Positions 1 to 10,083 of a stretch of 64,000 nt of DNA are shown here, one piece after another. Under the pieces are notes generated by a model. It made no database searches, had not been told where the DNA came from, and saw only the letters and a program-made list of their open reading frames with translations. Numbering within the stretch: position 1 is the stretch's first letter; each line of letters begins with the position of its first letter. The position numbers were made by a program, and so were the translations under genes. This DNA is from Herbaspirillum seropedicae (lineage in GTDB: Bacteria; Pseudomonadota; Gammaproteobacteria; Burkholderiales; Burkholderiaceae_D): contig NZ_CP011930.1 of NCBI RefSeq assembly GCF_001040945.1, positions 744,001 through 808,000 on the forward strand. The letters run 5' to 3'.

Positions 1-623
1 ACCCGTGTGAAAGGCAGGTAGAAGGTCTTGACCGGATCTTGCGCCACCCACCAGAGGTTCAGGGCGAAAGAGGCCAGCATCAGCAGCACCAGGCTATTGC
101 GCAGCGGCATCCGGGCGCGCCAGAGGCCACAGACCAGCAGCGGATAGACCAGGTAGAACTGTTCTTCCACCGACAGCGACCACAGGTGCAGCAGCGGCTT
201 CATGTCGGACTCGACATCGAAGTAGCCGGATTCCTTCCAGAGCACGAGGTTCTGGATGAAGCCCGCGCCGGCGGCCATATGCTTGCCTAGCTGGCGGTAT
301 TCTTCCGGCAGCAGCGAGAACCAGCCCAGCACGAAACAGCTGGCCAGCACCAGGATCAGCGCGGGAAAGATGCGCCGGATGCGGTGGACATAGAAGTCCG
401 TGAAGGAGAAACGGCCCTGGTCCAGCTGGCGGAAGATGATCGATGAAATCAGGAAGCCCGAGATCACGAAAAAGATGTCCACCCCAATGAAGCCACCCGG
501 CATGGCGTCCGGAAAGGCATGGAAGACCACGACTGAAACAATGGCGATGGCCCTGAGCCCGTCGATATCCGGGCGATAGGAAAGCGGCTTCCCCTGCGCG
601 CTTTCCGGCTTGCTGACTTGCAT
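1..623 (-). CDS. Acyltransferase 3 family membrane protein, partial (C-terminus beyond window edge)
   Basis: The minus-strand frame is open from an ATG at 623 to the window edge, so only the first 207 residues are seen. It belongs to the acyltransferase 3 (OafA/YrhL) family, multi-pass inner-membrane enzymes that transfer acyl groups to extracytoplasmic glycans such as O-antigen or exopolysaccharide. Visible hallmarks are RPDIDGLRAIAI at residues 17-28, His35 in FHAFP, GVDIFFVISGF at 47-57 and LWSLSVEEQFYL near 147-158. Whether a C-terminal SGNH domain follows cannot be judged. No partner gene is visible on its downstream side, so the substrate is unknown. No clear ribosome binding site precedes the ATG. 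Confidence 0.88.
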   Translation of the reverse strand, partial: MQVSKPESAQGKPLSYRPDIDGLRAIAIVSVVVFHAFPDAMPGGFIGVDIFFVISGFLISSIIFRQLDQGRFSFTDFYVHRIRRIFPALILVLASCFVLGWFSLLPEEYRQLGKHMAAGAGFIQNLVLWKESGYFDVESDMKPLLHLWSLSVEEQFYLVYPLLVCGLWRARMPLRNSLVLLMLASFALNLWWVAQDPVKTFYLPFTR

Positions 624-949
624 TATTGTTCTTGCCCCGTGTAGTGATGCACGCATTTCCACCGTGCGCACCGCGACAAGGATGGAAAGCGACGTACATT
701 CCGGACCCCGCCGGAAAAATCATGTTTTGCGCGCCAGCCAACGACCCCTCGTTGCCTGGCGCGTGCAGATTTTACCGGCTATTGATGAGCTTATTAACCA
801 GGATTTACGTTTTTGTGTCCTTTGCACCTCGTCTGGTCCACTGTTCTGCACGCTTGTTGTCGAACTGAAAAGTGTTCCGGCAGCCCCTGCACGGGGCTGC
901 TCGTTTTCGGTTAGAGTTGCATCCGGAGCAAATGAATCGGGAGGACATG
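624..949. other. Intergenic region between divergent acyltransferase and msrA
   Basis: This stretch holds the two divergent start regions. I see no convincing sigma70 promoter pair. The one clear structure is the hairpin at 880-900 (listed separately). Open frames here have no family resemblance and overlap the hairpin, so none is called as a gene. Confidence 0.6.
880..907 (+). terminator. Terminator-like hairpin in the msrA leader
   Basis: An 8-bp GC-rich stem (GCAGCCCC at 880-887 with its complement at 893-900, 5-nt loop) is followed by TCGTTTT. It lies about 50 nt upstream of msrA, so it could attenuate msrA transcription or end an unseen upstream transcript. The T-run is short. Confidence 0.4.
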
Positions 950-1483
950 ATGGCCAAGGAAATCGCAGTACTGGGCGGCGGCTGCTTCTGGTGCCTGGAG
1001 GCGGTCTACCAGCAGGTGCGCGGGGTCGAGTCGGTGGAGTCCGGCTACACCGGCGGCAGCGTCGTCAATCCCAGCTATGAGCAGGTGTGCGGCGGCCAGA
1101 CCGGGCATGCCGAAGTGGTCAAGCTGGCGTTCGATCCGCAGCAGATCAGCTACCGTGAGCTGCTGGAGATCTTCTTCACCATCCACGATCCCACTACGCT
1201 GAACCGCCAGGGCAATGATGTCGGGACCCAGTATCGTTCAGTCATCTACTACCAGGACGAAGCGCAGCATGACACGGCCCGCCATATCATTGCCGAAATG
1301 GCGCTGGTGTGGGACGCCCCCATCGTGACCGAATTGTCACCTCCCCAGCCCTACTACCGGGCCGAGGATTATCACCAGAACTACTTCGTGCAACACCCTT
1401 TCCAGGGATATTGCGCCTTCGTGGTTGCGCCCAAGGTGGCCAAGCTGCGCGAAGTGTTCGCCGAGAAGAGCAAGCCCGAGTAG
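950..1483 (+). CDS. msrA: Peptide-methionine (S)-S-oxide reductase MsrA
   Basis: This cytosolic repair enzyme reduces the S-epimer of methionine sulfoxide, free or in protein. The catalytic motif GCFWC sits at residues 11-15, with Cys12 as the nucleophile. The substrate-pocket segment EDYHQNYF and the C-terminal [10 protein letters not shown], whose cysteine is the likely resolving residue, are also present. The length of 177 residues fits the family. The frame is open further upstream. The ATG at 950 was chosen because GGGAGGA ends 4 nt before it; ATGs at 947 and 932 are alternatives. It stands alone, convergent with cfa, and is followed by a long perfect hairpin. There is no fused MsrB domain. 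Confidence 0.95.
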   Translation: MAKEIAVLGGGCFWCLEAVYQQVRGVESVESGYTGGSVVNPSYEQVCGGQTGHAEVVKLAFDPQQISYRELLEIFFTIHDPTTLNRQGNDVGTQYRSVIYYQDEAQHDTARHIIAEMALVWDAPIVTELSPPQPYYRAEDYHQNYFVQHPFQGYCAFVVAPKVAKLREVFAEKSKPE

Positions 1484-1503
1484 GGGCCGTTCAGCTCGCC
1501 GCC

Positions 1504-1541
1504 AAGCACAACGGGCATGCCGCAGCATGCCCGTTGTGCTT
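1504..1541. terminator. Long perfect hairpin between convergent msrA and cfa
   Basis: A 17-bp perfect stem (1504-1520 with 1525-1541) closes a 4-nt CGCA loop. It lies between two convergent genes, 21 nt after the msrA stop. There is no long T-run on either side, so it may act as a bidirectional 3'-end stabiliser as much as an intrinsic terminator. Confidence 0.6.
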
Positions 1542-1589
1542 TGTGCTTGGTGTGGTGTGCCTGCAGCCGCAGCCCGGAGTGCAGTCCAA

Positions 1590-2795
1590 CTAGCGGCGAT
1601 AGATGTACTGGCGCGACCACGGCAACTGCTGGGCGCTGCGGCCTGCCTTGGTGCAGACCACCTGGTACAGCGAGATCCAGTCGCGTTCGAAGCCGTAGGC
1701 GCTGCCGGCGAGATAGACGCGCCAGATGCGGTAGTGCTTCTCGTCGGTCACCCGATGGATGGCCTCGGTATTGGCTTCGAAATTGTCGGCCCAGATGCCG
1801 CAGGTGCGGGCGTAGTGGCGGCGCAGGTTTTCCACGTCGAAGGCTTCCAGCCCACCTTCCTGCATGGTCTTGAGCACGGTGCTGATATGCGGCAGCTCGC
1901 CGGCAGGGAAGACGTACTTGTCGATGAATTCACCCGCGCCATAGGGAGATTCGCCGTTCTCGATATCAGTGCTGGTGATGCCGTGGTTCATCGCCATGCC
2001 GCCATCGGCCAGCAATTTCCTGATCTGCGCAAAATAGCTCGGCAGGTTCTTGATGCCCACATGCTCGAACATGCCCACGCTGGTAATGCGGTCGAAGCTG
2101 CCGGTGACGTCGCGGTAATCCTGCAGGCGGATCTCGATGCGGTCCGACAAGCCGGCCGCCTCTACGCGCTCGCGCGCCAGCGCGTACTGGTTGCGGGACA
2201 GCGTTACGCCCACGCAGCGCGCACCATATTTCTGTGCGGCGCGCAGCACCAGCGCGCCCCAGCCGCAGCCGATGTCGAGCAGGGTCTGGCCCGGCCTGAG
2301 CTGGATCTTTTCCAGGATATGGTCGATCTTCTTGATCTGGGCCGTGGCGAGGTCTTCGTCGCCGTTCTCGAAGTAGGCGCAGGAATAGACCATGTGCTCG
2401 TCCAGGAAGAGCTTGTAGAAGTCGTTGGAGACGTCGTAGTGATACTGGATGGCTTCGGCGTCGCGCTTCCTGGTGTGGGTCACGCTGCGCACCATGCGCC
2501 CCAGCCGGCCTTCGGCCTTGAGGGTATTGGAGGCCAGGCTGTTGGCGACCTGGATGATGCTCTTGACCTTGCCTTCGACTTCGATCTTGCCTTCGACGTA
2601 GGCTTCGCCCAGATTGGCCAGCGAGGGGGTGAGCAGTGAGGTGATGGCCGATGCGTGTGGGACTTTCAGCGTGACCTCGGGCGTACCGCTGCCGAAGTCA
2701 TACTGCTGTCCGTTCCACAGCACCAGCCGCAGCGGCAGGGCCGATACATTGCGAATGTTTTCTACCCAGGCGTCAAGCTTCTTTTCCCAAAACAC
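1590..2795 (-). CDS. cfa: Cyclopropane-fatty-acyl-phospholipid synthase
   Basis: This 401-residue enzyme transfers a methylene group from S-adenosylmethionine to the double bond of unsaturated acyl chains in membrane phospholipids, typically on entry to stationary phase or under acid stress. The SAM site DIGCGWG is at residues 174-180. The family signatures YHYDVSNDFYKLF (118-130) and YSCAYF (137-142) come before it, and VGMFEHVG follows. The start is a GTG at 2795, supported by CGGAGGA 8 nt upstream and the sensible N-terminus MFWEKKLD. It lies downstream of pdxH with a 62-nt gap, so cotranscription is possible. Confidence 0.95.
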   Translation of the reverse strand: MFWEKKLDAWVENIRNVSALPLRLVLWNGQQYDFGSGTPEVTLKVPHASAITSLLTPSLANLGEAYVEGKIEVEGKVKSIIQVANSLASNTLKAEGRLGRMVRSVTHTRKRDAEAIQYHYDVSNDFYKLFLDEHMVYSCAYFENGDEDLATAQIKKIDHILEKIQLRPGQTLLDIGCGWGALVLRAAQKYGARCVGVTLSRNQYALARERVEAAGLSDRIEIRLQDYRDVTGSFDRITSVGMFEHVGIKNLPSYFAQIRKLLADGGMAMNHGITSTDIENGESPYGAGEFIDKYVFPAGELPHISTVLKTMQEGGLEAFDVENLRRHYARTCGIWADNFEANTEAIHRVTDEKHYRIWRVYLAGSAYGFERDWISLYQVVCTKAGRSAQQLPWSRQYIYRR

Positions 2796-2857
2796 GATGT
2801 TCCTCCGCGTCAGTGATGTGGATGCTCAACAGCCCTGCCAGGCAGGTGTTCTCGTCC

Positions 2858-3496
2858 TCAGGGCTGCAGGCGTTGCCGTTGCCATTGCCCGCTGGCATCA
2901 CGCGTATAGAGCACGCGGTCATGCATGCGGGATGGGCGGCCTTGCCAGAATTCGATGCGTTCGGGGATGACCCGGTAGCCGCCCCAGTGTTCGGGACGGG
3001 AGGGATGTTCGCCGAATTGCTGCTTGGTTGTTTCGTATTGCTGTTCCAGCTTTTCGCGGCTTTCTACGGTGCGGCTTTGCTGTGAGGCAATCGCGCCGAG
3101 CTGGCTGGCCAGCGGGCGACTGTAGAAATAGGCGTCACTTTCTTCCTGGCTAACGCGCTCGATTTTTCCTTCGATGCGGACCTGGCGTTCTAGTTCTACC
3201 CAGTGGAACAACAAGGCGACGTAAGGATTCTCTGCCACGTCGATGCCTTTGCGGCTGTCATAGTTGGTAAACCAGGTAAAGCCCTGCTGGTCGAACTGCT
3301 TGATCAGCACGATGCGCGACGACGGCCGTCCATCCTTGCCCACGGTGGCCACGCTCATGGCGTTGGGCTCGGGGATCTGGGCCCGGCTGGCCTCGTCGAA
3401 CCAGATCGCAAACTGGTCGATGGGGTCGGCGGCGGTCTCGGTCTCGGACAGACTGGCGCGGCTGTAGTCTTTACGAAGGTCGGCTAAGGACGACAT
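2858..3496 (-). CDS. pdxH: Pyridoxamine 5'-phosphate oxidase
   Basis: This FMN enzyme makes pyridoxal 5'-phosphate from pyridoxine or pyridoxamine 5'-phosphate, the last step of B6 synthesis and salvage. The 212 residues match the family length. Visible signatures include [43 protein letters not shown], and the C-terminal [13 protein letters not shown] and RQRLQP, which contact FMN and PLP. The ATG at 3496 has AAGGAG 8 nt upstream. A second B6 gene, pdxA, lies far away in this window at 26.3 kb and is not linked. Confidence 0.96.
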   Translation of the reverse strand: MSSLADLRKDYSRASLSETETAADPIDQFAIWFDEASRAQIPEPNAMSVATVGKDGRPSSRIVLIKQFDQQGFTWFTNYDSRKGIDVAENPYVALLFHWVELERQVRIEGKIERVSQEESDAYFYSRPLASQLGAIASQQSRTVESREKLEQQYETTKQQFGEHPSRPEHWGGYRVIPERIEFWQGRPSRMHDRVLYTRDASGQWQRQRLQP

Positions 3497-3634
3497 GCTA
3501 CTTGCTCCTTGGGGAACGGCGCTAGATTAGCGCGTTTTAAAAAGTTTTGCAGGGCAGCAAAACGGCGAATGCGAGCCATTGTGCGGCCTGCGGCCCGATG
3601 GCTCCATGATCGCAAGCAAGCCGGGCAATAAAAA

Positions 3635-3658
3635 AGCCGATGCATTATCGCATCGGCT
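3635..3658 (-). terminator. Intrinsic terminator behind the cytochrome b561-yceI operon
   Basis: A 9-bp stem (3635-3643 with 3650-3658) is followed on the minus strand by TTTTTATT. It lies about 60 nt past the stop of the distal yceI-family gene. Confidence 0.85.
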
Positions 3659-3716
3659 CTGCCTTGCTGCCCGGTGCGGTCGGGACATCGACCGCGCCGG
3701 CAAAGGATCCCCTGGA

Positions 3717-4289
3717 TCAGTTGGTCTTGACCGCTTCGACCTGGATGGCCAGCTTGGTTTCCATCGAGAAGCCGTACTTGGCGCCGTAGTCGATGCCGAA
3801 GTCGGCGCGGTTGAAGGTGGCCGAGGCGTCGCCGCCGCAGACTTCACGCTTGAGCATGGGGTGCTGGATGCAGTTGAACTTGTTCAGGGTCAGGGTCACC
3901 GGCTTGGTCACGCCATGCAGGGTCAGCTCGCCTTCGACGGTGGCCGGCTTGTCGCCGTTGAACTTGATGTTGCCCTTGTACTGCGCGGTCGGGTACTTGG
4001 CGACGTCGAACATGTCGGCGCTCTTGGCGTGCTCGTTCATCTTGGCGTGGCCGAAGTCGATCGAGGCGGCATCGATGGTGATGTCCACGGTGCCGGTCTT
4101 GGCGGCGCGATCCAGGGTCACGGTGCCGCTGGTCTTGTCGAACTTGCCGCGCCAGATCGATACGCCCATGTGGTCAGCTTCGAAGCTGGGATAGGTGTGG
4201 CTGGGATCGATGCTGTAGGTGTCGGCGGCATTGGCGGACATGGCGGCGCCAGCGGCGACCAGGGCGAGCAGGAGGTGGTTCAGTTTCAT
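3717..4289 (-). CDS. YceI family periplasmic protein (first of two paralogues)
   Basis: This 190-residue exported protein has a signal peptide ending near residue 21 (SANA|ADTY). The rest is a YceI lipocalin-like barrel, a fold known to bind long isoprenoid chains such as ubiquinone-8. Typical segments are [18 protein letters not shown] at the N-terminus, [13 protein letters not shown] in the middle and an [10 protein letters not shown] stretch near the end. Two cysteines in NCIQHP and REVCGG could form a disulphide. It is the last gene of an operon with a second YceI and a cytochrome b561, and a terminator follows. The physiological role is not established; quinone handling is inferred from the family. 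Confidence 0.9.
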   Translation of the reverse strand: MKLNHLLLALVAAGAAMSANAADTYSIDPSHTYPSFEADHMGVSIWRGKFDKTSGTVTLDRAAKTGTVDITIDAASIDFGHAKMNEHAKSADMFDVAKYPTAQYKGNIKFNGDKPATVEGELTLHGVTKPVTLTLNKFNCIQHPMLKREVCGGDASATFNRADFGIDYGAKYGFSMETKLAIQVEAVKTN

Positions 4290-4394
4290 GTGTAGTGTTT
4301 CCTTGATGTGTGAAAAATCGCAGAGGAAGCCCGCGGGGAGCGGGGCGTCATGGCGCGGAACTGCTGTTTTGCTTTATCGCTTATCTCTTGTCGT

Positions 4395-4958
4395 TTACTG
4401 TGCAACGATGTGGAACTTGATCGTGACTTCATCGGCCACCATGCCGGTGTCTTTCCATTCACCTTCGCCGATGTTGTAGGTCAGGCGCTTGATGGGCAGG
4501 ACGCCGTCGAACACCTGGGCCGCGCCTTCCTTCTTCACGGTCAGGGGGAAGCTCACGTCGGTGGTCTTGCCCTTGATGGTCAGCTTGCCGGCGACATCGT
4601 ACTTGCCGGCGCCGTTGGCCTTGATGCTGCTGGAGACGAAGCTGGCCTTGGGGAATTGGGCGGCGTTGAACCACTCCTTCTTCTGCACTTCCTTGTTGTA
4701 GTCGGGCTCGCCGAGGTCGAAGCTGGTCACGTCGATCTCGACGTTGGCTTTGCCCTCAGCCGGCTTGGCGGCGTCGAAGTCGATGGTGGCGGCGAACTTC
4801 TTGAACTTGGCGTCCACCGGCACGTTCAGTTGCTTGAAGGTGGCCACCACGTTGCTCTTGGCGGCATCCACCTTCAGCGGTGCAGCCTGGGCGGAGAGGG
4901 CGAAGGAGGCGGCGGCCAGCGCCAGCAGGGTCGGTTTGATGAAGCGGTTGAGAGTCAT
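4395..4958 (-). CDS. YceI family periplasmic protein (second paralogue)
   Basis: This is a 187-residue YceI-family protein with a signal peptide MTLNRFIKPTLLALAA... cut near residue 25 (AQA|APLK). Family features are VATFKQLNVPVDAKFKKF, DVTSFDLGEPDYNKEVQ, FPKASFVSSSIK and the C-terminal VADEVTIKFHIVA. It is clearly diverged from the downstream paralogue. The reading frame continues upstream to 5093, but the ATG at 4958 directly precedes the signal peptide and was chosen. It sits between cytochrome b561 and the other YceI, in the order seen for E. coli yceJ-yceI with one extra copy. Confidence 0.9.
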   Translation of the reverse strand: MTLNRFIKPTLLALAAASFALSAQAAPLKVDAAKSNVVATFKQLNVPVDAKFKKFAATIDFDAAKPAEGKANVEIDVTSFDLGEPDYNKEVQKKEWFNAAQFPKASFVSSSIKANGAGKYDVAGKLTIKGKTTDVSFPLTVKKEGAAQVFDGVLPIKRLTYNIGEGEWKDTGMVADEVTIKFHIVAQ

Positions 4959-5016
4959 ATCGGGTTCCGTTGAAAAAACGAGCGGGAGGAAAGAATCTGC
5001 GTGCTGCCGTGGATGC

Positions 5017-5541
5017 CTACGGCAGGATGCGCTTGAAGATATTGTCGCGGTCGATGAACTGATGCTTGAGCGCCGCCAGCACATGCAGGGCAAACGCGCC
5101 CAGCAGGATCATGTTGAGCCAGTAGTGGGTTTCCTTGAGCAGGGGCTTGAGCTCCGGATTGGGCGCCATGAGCACCGGCAGCGGCAGCACGCCCAGGTAG
5201 ACCACCGGGACACCTGCGGCCAGGCTGTAGAAATAACCGGAAACAGGAATGGCGAACATCAGCGCGTACAGGCCCAGGTGCAGCCCATGCGCGGCCGACT
5301 GTTGCCATTGCGGCATGTGGGCCGGATACGCCGGCGCGCGGTGCGTCAGACGCCACAGCAGACGTGCGCAGGCCAGGGCCAGCACGGTCACGCCCAGCCA
5401 CTTGTGCCAGGAAAAATACTTCAGCTTGGTGGGCGTGAGGCCCGGAATGTCGACCATGGTCAGCCCCAGCCCGAAGGCGGAGATGATCAGCAGGGCGATC
5501 AGCCAGTGCAGCAGCATGGCGGGTTTGGTGTAGCGGTCCAT
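5017..5541 (-). CDS. Cytochrome b561 family protein
   Basis: A 174-residue four-helix inner-membrane cytochrome of the bacterial b561 (CybB/YceJ) type. It is predicted to pass electrons between quinol and a periplasmic or membrane partner through two b hemes. Candidate heme-ligand histidines lie in LLHWLIAL (helix 1), SWHKWLGV (helix 2) and the last helix pair (KETHYWLNM, ALHVLAALKHQF). It is the first gene of a leftward operon with two yceI-family genes, which supports a quinone-linked role for the set. The ATG at 5541 gives the usual MDRYTKPAMLLHW start. Confidence 0.92.
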   Translation of the reverse strand: MDRYTKPAMLLHWLIALLIISAFGLGLTMVDIPGLTPTKLKYFSWHKWLGVTVLALACARLLWRLTHRAPAYPAHMPQWQQSAAHGLHLGLYALMFAIPVSGYFYSLAAGVPVVYLGVLPLPVLMAPNPELKPLLKETHYWLNMILLGAFALHVLAALKHQFIDRDNIFKRILP

Positions 5542-5862
5542 AAGTGGTGACGAGTAGGTGGCGTTTGGAGCGGCTGGCTCGACAAATGGTTCTGTCGGGC
5601 TGGCGAGCCGGACGGCATCAAGAGATATGCGGTTTTCTTGATGCGGGGCATCATGCCACTTTTTGCAAATGCTGAGTATAAAGAGCTTTCCCAGCCCTTA
5701 TTACTTGGGGAAACCGCATATCAGCCGTCCGCTTTTGCGAGTAATCGCCACATTATTCCTTTAACCGGTGCAGTAAATGAAAAATGGCGCACATCGCTGT
5801 GCGCCATTCTGGATTTCTGGTTTTTGACGCCGGACGGGACCGGAACCAGGCGCCGAACTGGC
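5542..5862. other. Intergenic region between purB and the b561 operon
   Basis: It holds the purB terminator (5783-5808), and the leader and promoter of the b561-yceI operon must lie on its left part. The stretch from 5640 to 5780 is visibly AT-richer than its surroundings. No small gene with a ribosome binding site was seen. Confidence 0.6.
5783..5808 (-). terminator. Intrinsic terminator of purB
   Basis: An 11-bp perfect stem (5783-5793 with 5798-5808, loop TCGC) is followed on the minus strand by a T-rich tract. It begins 55 nt past the purB stop. Confidence 0.85.
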
Positions 5863-7347
<1,485 letters not shown>

Positions 7348-7409
7348 TTAGCGGGGTGTTGCTTTCCCGTTTGTACACGGGGCTTCCAGAATGAGGCAGA
7401 AAATGCGAA

Positions 7410-7418
7410 TGTTATAAT
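7410..7418 (+). promoter_or_regulatory. Extended -10 promoter element for the glutathione transferase gene
   Basis: TGTTATAAT is a perfect TATAAT (7413-7418) with the TGn extension, 27 nt before the start codon. No good -35 hexamer is visible at the usual spacing, which extended -10 promoters can tolerate. Confidence 0.6.
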
Positions 7419-7444
7419 CCAGCCAGAACATTACTCGAAACGCT

Positions 7445-8059
7445 ATGCTAAAACTCATCGGCTCCAATGCCAGTCCGTTCGTGCGCAAGGTGCGCGTCGT
7501 GATGGCCGAAAAAAAGATCGATTACGAATTCATCCTGGAAGATGTCTGGAGCGCGTCGACCACCATCCAGCAAAGCAATCCCCTTGGCAAGGTGCCTTGT
7601 CTGCTGATGGATGATGGGGGCGCGATGTTTGATTCCCGCGTGATCGTGGAGTATCTGGATACCCTCACGCCGGTAGGCAAGCTGCTGCCGCCCAATGGCC
7701 GCGAGCGCGCCGAGATCAAATGCTGGGAAGCGCTGGCCGACGGCATGCTGGATGCGGCCGTGCTGGTGCGTCTGGAAAAGACCTTGCGCCCGACCAAGCA
7801 GCAAAGCCCGGAATGGATCAAGCGCCAATGGAGCAAGGTCGAGGCTTCCCTGAAGGCGATGGCGGACGGCCTGGGCGAGAAGCCCTTCTGTGTCGGCAAC
7901 CATTATTCCCTGGCCGATGTGGCGGTGTGCTGTGCGCTGGGCTGGTTGGCGTTCCGCTTCCCCGACCTGGCCTGGCGCGAGGACTATCCCATGCTGGCGC
8001 GCCTGTTCGACAAGGTCTCCGAGCGGGTTTCCTTCAAGGACACGGCGCCGCACATCTGA
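7445..8059 (+). CDS. Glutathione S-transferase family protein
   Basis: This 204-residue cytosolic GST has an N-terminal thioredoxin-fold domain (about 1-78) and an all-helical C-terminal domain. The catalytic serine or cysteine region is SNASPFVRKV (7-16), with Ser10 the likely glutathione-activating residue. NPLGKVPCLL carries the cis-proline, and DSRVIVEYLD binds the glutathione gamma-glutamyl part. The C-terminal YSLADVAVCCALGWL is the N-capping box region. The substrate is unknown. It is monocistronic, with an extended -10 promoter just upstream and a palindromic terminator behind it shared with bfr. Confidence 0.92.
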   Translation: MLKLIGSNASPFVRKVRVVMAEKKIDYEFILEDVWSASTTIQQSNPLGKVPCLLMDDGGAMFDSRVIVEYLDTLTPVGKLLPPNGRERAEIKCWEALADGMLDAAVLVRLEKTLRPTKQQSPEWIKRQWSKVEASLKAMADGLGEKPFCVGNHYSLADVAVCCALGWLAFRFPDLAWREDYPMLARLFDKVSERVSFKDTAPHI

Positions 8060-8080
8060 TCGGAGCGGGTGTCGGGCATA

Positions 8081-8110
8081 AAAAAGCGCGCTTCATGAAG
8101 CGCGCTTTTT
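8081..8110. terminator. Bidirectional palindromic terminator between GST gene and bfr
   Basis: A perfect 30-bp palindrome whose arms begin with AAAAA and end with TTTTT, giving a U-tract on either strand. It lies between two convergent genes, 22 nt after the GST stop and 17 nt after the bfr stop. Confidence 0.9.
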
Positions 8111-8126
8111 GTTTGCCTGTTCCGCC

Positions 8127-8606
8127 TTATTCGCCGGCGGGGGACATCTGGCTCTGCAGGTAATTCTGGATGCCGACCTTGTCGATCAGGTCCAGTTGGG
8201 TTTCCAGCCAGTCGATGTGTTCTTCGGTGTCGTCCAGGATCATCTGGAACAGCTCGCGGGAGACGTAGTCACCATGCTGTTCGCAGGTGGCGATGCCTTC
8301 CTTGACCGTCTTCTGGGCGGCCTGCTCCAGCTTTAGGTCGCATTGCAGCATCTCCGGGGTGTTCTCGCCGATCATCAGCTTGTGCAGGGCCTGCAGGTTG
8401 GGCAGACCGTCGAGCATGAGGATGCGGTCGATCAGCTTGTCGGCATGCTTCATTTCGCCGATGGATTCGGCATATTCCTTGGCGCCGATCTTGTCCAGGC
8501 CCCAATGCTTGTACATGCGTGCATGCAGGAAATACTGGTTGATGGCGGTGAGCTCATTGGTCAGTTGAGCGTTGAGCAATTTGATGACTGCGGGATCGCC
8601 TTTCAT
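8127..8606 (-). CDS. bfr: Bacterioferritin
   Basis: This 24-mer heme-containing ferritin oxidises Fe(II) and stores iron as a mineral core. The 159 residues match the family. The N-terminus [20 protein letters not shown] is typical. The Met of [10 protein letters not shown] is the heme ligand position at the subunit interface. ExxH ferroxidase ligands occur in [10 protein letters not shown] and [11 protein letters not shown]. The frame runs on to 8693, but the ATG at 8606 gives the family start. It lies beside an operon that encodes the Bfd ferredoxin, which releases this stored iron. A weak Fur-like site is upstream. Confidence 0.97.
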   Translation of the reverse strand: MKGDPAVIKLLNAQLTNELTAINQYFLHARMYKHWGLDKIGAKEYAESIGEMKHADKLIDRILMLDGLPNLQALHKLMIGENTPEMLQCDLKLEQAAQKTVKEGIATCEQHGDYVSRELFQMILDDTEEHIDWLETQLDLIDKVGIQNYLQSQMSPAGE

Positions 8607-8723
8607 GGGACGCCTTTGTACGAGAAATGTGGATGAAAGAGACCGCTTTGCTGGGTGACGTTGCGCTGCCTGGCTGCGGACGGACGGGATCATAGCCCAG
8701 GCGTTTCAATTCATCATCAACAA

Positions 8724-8743
8724 TTAGCGGGAATCATTCTTGC
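8724..8743 (-). promoter_or_regulatory. Weak candidate Fur site upstream of bfr
   Basis: On the minus strand AAGAATGATTCCCGCTAAT partly resembles the better Fur boxes upstream of hemP in this window. Only one half fits well, so this is a tentative call, placed about 120 nt before the bfr start. Confidence 0.25.
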
Positions 8744-8776
8744 CTCTATTGTCGCTTGCCAAAAATATCAAAAAAA

Positions 8777-8803
8777 AACCTCTTTCGCCAAGCGAAAGAG
8801 GTT
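8777..8803 (-). terminator. Terminator of the hemP-bfd-tonB-exbBD operon
   Basis: A 12-bp perfect stem (8777-8788 with 8792-8803, loop CAA) is followed on the minus strand by a run of eight T and then more T. It lies about 80 nt past the exbD stop and is the first strong terminator after hemP. Confidence 0.92.
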
Positions 8804-8882
8804 CTTATTGTAAAGCCTAGATGGCAGGATGTTTGCTACCGTTGGCATCGCTTGCCCGCATGCTGTGCGGGCGACCGAAAGG

Positions 8883-9302
8883 TTATTTTTTGTCAGGATC
8901 CGTCACGAAGCCGATCTTGGCCAATCCACCGGATTGCGCCGCCGACATCACCTGCGCCACCTTCTCATACTGGGTGGTGCGTTCGGCGCGCAGATGCAGC
9001 TCGGGTTGCGGCTGCTTCTGGGCGGCGGCGGCGATGCGTACGCTCAATTCGCCGCTATCGATCTTTTCTTCATTCCAGAAGACATTGCCGCTGGCGTCGA
9101 TGGACAGGTTGATGCTTTCCGGCTTGACCTGATCCGGCTGGCTGCTGGCCTTGGGCAGGTCGATCTTGACCGCATGGTTCATGACCGGAATGGTGATGAT
9201 GAAGATGATCAGCAGCACCAACATCACGTCCACCAGCGGCGTGGTGTTGATCTCCGGGTTGAAGTCGTCGTCCGAATCGGACAGGGAACCCATCGCCATC
9301 AC
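8883..9302 (-). CDS. exbD: Biopolymer transport protein ExbD
   Basis: This 139-residue inner-membrane protein of the TonB energising complex has one membrane helix near residues 25-42 (VMLVLLIIFIITIPVM) and a periplasmic C-terminal domain. The functional membrane aspartate is in TTPLVDVMLVLL. It works with ExbB to use the proton motive force to energise TonB. Its start codon overlaps the exbB stop by 4 nt, so translation is coupled. It is the last gene before the operon terminator. Confidence 0.95.
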   Translation of the reverse strand: MMAMGSLSDSDDDFNPEINTTPLVDVMLVLLIIFIITIPVMNHAVKIDLPKASSQPDQVKPESINLSIDASGNVFWNEEKIDSGELSVRIAAAAQKQPQPELHLRAERTTQYEKVAQVMSAAQSGGLAKIGFVTDPDKK

Positions 9303-10030
9303 GCCCTCCCGACGGCGGTCAGCTTGGCCTTGCCGCCATTGGGCTGGCCATCTTCACCGGCAGCACGGGCGCCGGTGACGAACAGGGCGTGCAGGTCGAA
9401 ACCGAACTTGTTGAGCTTGGCGAGGATGGTCTTGTTGCCGCGCACCAGGGCGTTGTAGCCGAAGGTGGCGGGGATGGCCACGGCCAGGCCCAGCGCGGTC
9501 ATGATCAGGGCTTCGCCGACCGGGCCTGCCACCTTGTCGATGCTGGCCTGGCCGGTGGTGCCGATGGACACCAGCGCGTGATAGATGCCCCAGACAGTGC
9601 CGAACAGGCCCACGAAGGGAGCGGTGGAGCCCACCGAAGCCAGCACGGCCATGCCGGCTTGCAGCTTGCCGGAGGCTTCGTCGATGGCCTGGCGCAGCGA
9701 CAGGGTGACCCAGTCGCTCACCGACAGCTGGTCATGCAGATGGCCCTTGTGGGCGGTGTGGTGGCTCATCGCGGTCACGCCGGCCTTGGCGACTTCAGCG
9801 AAGGGATTGTCCTGGCCCAGGGTGGCCACGCCTTCGGGCAGGTTGGTGGTATCCCAGAACTGATGGCCAGCCGCCGCCGAGGCCTTGCGCAAGCGCAGCA
9901 GCTGCAGCGCCTTGGTGATGATCACGTACCAGGATGCGATCGACATGGCCAGCAACAGGACGGCGACGCCCTTGGTGACGAAATCGCCTTGCGCCCAGAG
10001 GCTTTCCAGACCGTACGGACTAACTTCCAT
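9299..10030 (-). CDS. exbB: Biopolymer transport protein ExbB (MotA/TolQ/ExbB proton channel family)
   Basis: This 243-residue three-helix inner-membrane protein forms the pentameric proton channel around ExbD. Helices are visible near residues 20-40, and in the segments AGMAVLASVGSTAPFVGLFGTVWGIY and VGEALIMTALGLAVAIPATF. The last two are the signature of the family. The ATG at 10030 was chosen over an upstream in-frame start at 10054 because GAAGGA lies 6 nt before it. It follows tonB with a 53-nt gap and overlaps exbD by 4 nt. Confidence 0.95.
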   Translation of the reverse strand: MEVSPYGLESLWAQGDFVTKGVAVLLLAMSIASWYVIITKALQLLRLRKASAAAGHQFWDTTNLPEGVATLGQDNPFAEVAKAGVTAMSHHTAHKGHLHDQLSVSDWVTLSLRQAIDEASGKLQAGMAVLASVGSTAPFVGLFGTVWGIYHALVSIGTTGQASIDKVAGPVGEALIMTALGLAVAIPATFGYNALVRGNKTILAKLNKFGFDLHALFVTGARAAGEDGQPNGGKAKLTAVGRA

Positions 10031-10083
10031 GATGTTTCCTTCTATTTCTGTCAATGATGGGGATGGTGATACGAAAGCGGCTT

